A DNA stretch of 64,000 nucleotides from contig NZ_JAMOZL010000014.1 in the NCBI RefSeq assembly GCF_023667495.1, positions 1 through 64,000 on the forward strand, written 5' to 3'. Below, one piece after another: positions 62,306 through 64,000 of this stretch; the first letter of the stretch is position 1, and each line of letters begins with the position of its first letter. The DNA comes from Dyadobacter sp. MSC1_007 (lineage in GTDB: Bacteria; Bacteroidota; Bacteroidia; Cytophagales; Spirosomataceae). A program made the position numbers and the translations under genes. The notes beneath the pieces were generated by a model that searched no databases, was not told the DNA's origin, and saw only the letters and a program-made list of their open reading frames with translations.

Positions 62306-63580
62306 TCAGACATGTTCCGCTGCCAGCTCCACAGGGACAGTAAGCGGAAGCGAAACTGCAAAGCTGGTCCCCATCCCTAGCTGACTGGACAGCGTCACAG
62401 TACCTCCCATTAGCTCTATATAACTTTTGACGATGTTCAGACCTAAACCTGTACCCTGGATAGCCCCGGCGTTGTTTGCCCGAAAAAAACGATCAAAAAT
62501 ATGCCGTTGGTCATTTTCAGGAATTCCTATTCCCTGATCTTGTATCTGGATACAGACAGATTCGGCACGGGCTGCTGTTTTGAAAAAAATTTGTTTGTGT
62601 TCGCTCGAATATTTTATTGCATTTGAAAGCAAATTAAAGAGCACATTCCTGAGCAGTTGTTTATCGAGCCAAACCTGGGGTTTACCTTCGTATTTAAAAT
62701 GGATTTTTTGCCCTTCTTTGCATAATCCCGATGCCTCATCGATCAGGTTAATGCAAAATTCATTGTAATCAATTAAAACCGGGATATTTTGCATTTTACC
62801 TTCCTCCAATTTGCCGATGGAAAGAAAATCGTTCAATATTTCAGTCAGGTTAGTGACTGTCGATTTAATTCTTTGTATGTGCTTTTGCCTTTTGTCGTCG
62901 TCCTGAGTGGCTGTGTATTTACCAATCAGCGATGAAGAAGAGAGAATAGTCGCAAGTGGGGTCCTGAATTCATGGGATGCAATGGTGACAAACTGGCTTT
63001 TCATCTGATTAAGTTCACGCTCCTTTTCCAAGGCCCTGACGACCTCCTGCTGTGATTCTTCAACCGCTCTGATGGCTTTGGCCAGTTCGATGGTCCGCTG
63101 CTGCACCCGTTCTTCTAGTTCTGCGTTAAGTTTCTGAATTTCCAGGTTAGCTTCCAAAATCCTCTTCTCCTGCTTTTTCCGTTCGGTAATATCGATGACA
63201 AAACCAACCACAAACTGCCCTTCGCTTGTCTGGAAAGGGCTTAGGCTGACCTCAACAGGAAATTCGCTCCCATCGCTGCGTTTGGCATAAAGCTCCATCT
63301 GGCTTCCCATCCCGCGGGCTTTGGGCTCAGCAAAATAATTGCCCCGATGCTGCACATGCTTTGCTGCAAACCTTGCGGGAATTAGGTCTTCAATCTTCAG
63401 GCTTTTCAGTTCCATCTGTTGATAGCCGAAAAGTTCAACCGCCATAGGGTTCAGCATTACGATGGTCCCCTCGCTGTTTACAACAATAATCCCTTCGGTG
63501 GCATGTCTAAAAAGCGCGTCCAGCATCTCCATTTGCCGCGTTATCTCCCGTAAAGATCCAATAACATTTAACTTATCCAT
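62306..63580 (-). CDS. PAS-domain sensor histidine kinase
   Basis: A 424-aa protein from the ATG at 63580. It has no transmembrane segment. A PAS domain (about 17-135; DALFRHATEGIIVVNSEGTI, then PFQTSEGQFVVGFVIDITER) is followed by a coiled coil (about 140-205), HisKA with TIASHEFRTPLATILSSS, and HATPase with NVLFNLLSNAIKYS, DQGIGIPEND and GTGLGLNIVKSY. It is cytoplasmic, so it should sense an internal cue; a haem or flavin in the PAS domain is possible but not readable. It forms an operon with the receiver-Crp regulator. Confidence 0.87.
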   Translation of the reverse strand: MDKLNVIGSLREITRQMEMLDALFRHATEGIIVVNSEGTIVMLNPMAVELFGYQQMELKSLKIEDLIPARFAAKHVQHRGNYFAEPKARGMGSQMELYAKRSDGSEFPVEVSLSPFQTSEGQFVVGFVIDITERKKQEKRILEANLEIQKLNAELEERVQQRTIELAKAIRAVEESQQEVVRALEKERELNQMKSQFVTIASHEFRTPLATILSSSSLIGKYTATQDDDKRQKHIQRIKSTVTNLTEILNDFLSIGKLEEGKMQNIPVLIDYNEFCINLIDEASGLCKEGQKIHFKYEGKPQVWLDKQLLRNVLFNLLSNAIKYSSEHKQIFFKTAARAESVCIQIQDQGIGIPENDQRHIFDRFFRANNAGAIQGTGLGLNIVKSYIELMGGTVTLSSQLGMGTSFAVSLPLTVPVELAAEHV

Positions 63581-63745
63581 ACGAAGGTAGTTATTTGATA
63601 AACAGCAGACAAGAAGTAAACATAGACTTGGTAACTCGTAGGCACAATCTGTCAGAAACATTACCGATTATTTTATCGATTTAAATGTTTCGCGACCTTA
63701 ACTTAACTCATGTATCAAAAATAGAGAGGCTCCAACTATCGCGTA

Positions 63746-63759
63746 ATGATCTTAGTCAT
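63746..63759 (-). promoter_or_regulatory. FNR-like box ATGATCTTAGTCAT
   Basis: TGAT-N4-GTCA palindrome about 172 bp before the PAS kinase start (63580), in the gap shared with the divergent universal stress protein gene. It may serve autoregulation of the kinase-regulator operon. Apart from this and the box at 63864, the 386-bp gap shows nothing. Confidence 0.5.
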
Positions 63760-63863
63760 AGTGCATTCTGATTAAAAAGAATCAGATGTCTGCAATCCAT
63801 ACAAGACAAGTCTGCCCTAGGTCTTTCTCTTTGTATCAGCATTCTGTTTTTAGGGAAGCGTAC

Positions 63864-63877
63864 ATGACGACCATCAT
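63864..63877 (+). promoter_or_regulatory. FNR-like box ATGACGACCATCAT
   Basis: TGAC-N4-ATCA palindrome centred about 96 bp before the universal stress protein start at 63967, the same distance as at 38047 and 42507. Confidence 0.65.
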
Positions 63878-63966
63878 TTCCCTGCTTGACGATAATCATT
63901 CATCACTGATACTTATGGTAATACATTTAGCATCACGAAAACCATTTCACTAAAAGTCACACGGCG

Positions 63967-64000
63967 ATGAAAAAGATTATTGCAGCAATTGACGGGTTAA
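63967..64000 (+). CDS. Universal stress protein, cut by the right window edge
   Basis: Only 11 codons are in the window (MKKIIAAIDGL). They match the N-terminus of the universal stress protein at 46862 (MKKIIVAIDGL) except for one residue. With the FNR-like box 96 bp upstream this is very probably a seventh member of the group, of the subtype without ATP motif. Confidence 0.7.
   Translation, partial: MKKIIAAIDGL

Noticed and set aside
1..64000. Search for tRNA, rRNA, CRISPR arrays and insertion sequences
   Set aside because: No cloverleaf with a T-loop motif, no spaced direct repeats and no transposase were found by reading.

Overview
The window looks like a chromosome segment from a Bacteroidota bacterium, most likely Cytophagales of the Dyadobacter/Runella/Spirosoma kind. 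The grounds are a TonB-dependent receptor with a carboxypeptidase-like N-terminal domain, several small Crp/Fnr regulators, a DUF5777 beta-barrel with a Rieske lipoprotein, many two-domain universal stress proteins, and an HD-Pnk enzyme of the type described from Runella. The placement is inferred from gene content. I saw no rRNA, tRNA, CRISPR array or complete insertion sequence.

Region 1 (1-5.7 kb) is accessory. It has a truncated GNAT acetyltransferase, a small excisionase-like HTH gene with a 69-codon partner, a zeta-type toxin with a Phd-like antitoxin, and a two-gene RNA-repair operon (RNA ligase plus HD-phosphohydrolase/polynucleotide kinase). A non-coding kilobase with a 22-bp near-perfect hairpin follows.

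Region 2 (5.7-26.5 kb) is a patchwork of short-chain dehydrogenases paired with AraC-family regulators, a TonB receptor, an MFS transporter, small membrane proteins and two Crp/Fnr-type regulators. One Crp gene and the SDR gene behind it share a 16-bp palindrome. The other lies beside an FNR-like box. A membrane-anchored HTH/LamG-like protein closes the region.

Region 3 (26.6-32.8 kb) is a run of broken genes: a LamG-like secreted protein, an alpha/beta hydrolase, a metallo-beta-lactamase-fold protein, a small secreted protein, the DUF5777 barrel, a sensor kinase and its OmpR-type response regulator all carry frameshifts. Only the Rieske protein is intact. Four 11-bp direct repeats (CTTAAG type) lie before the Rieske gene and three before the response regulator, which suggests the two-component system controlled both.

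Region 4 (32.9-64 kb) is a well-preserved stress/low-oxygen island. It holds two P-type ATPases, a D-lactate dehydrogenase-like enzyme, a flavodoxin-fold quinone reductase, a zinc alcohol dehydrogenase, a succinate/acetate CoA-transferase, a cytoplasmic GH13 amylase, two BON proteins, Hsp20, a YtxH protein, an L,D-transpeptidase, an HtrA-like protease and seven universal stress proteins, one cut by the right edge. At its right end are a PAS sensor kinase and an unusual regulator joining a receiver domain to a cyclic-nucleotide-binding/Crp-HTH module. Reading the gaps by eye I found ten copies of the FNR-like palindrome TGAY-N4-RTCA and three one-mismatch variants, mostly 60-110 bp before start codons. 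I infer one regulon, comparable in content to the mycobacterial DosR and proteobacterial Anr/FNR dormancy clusters but built on a different regulator.
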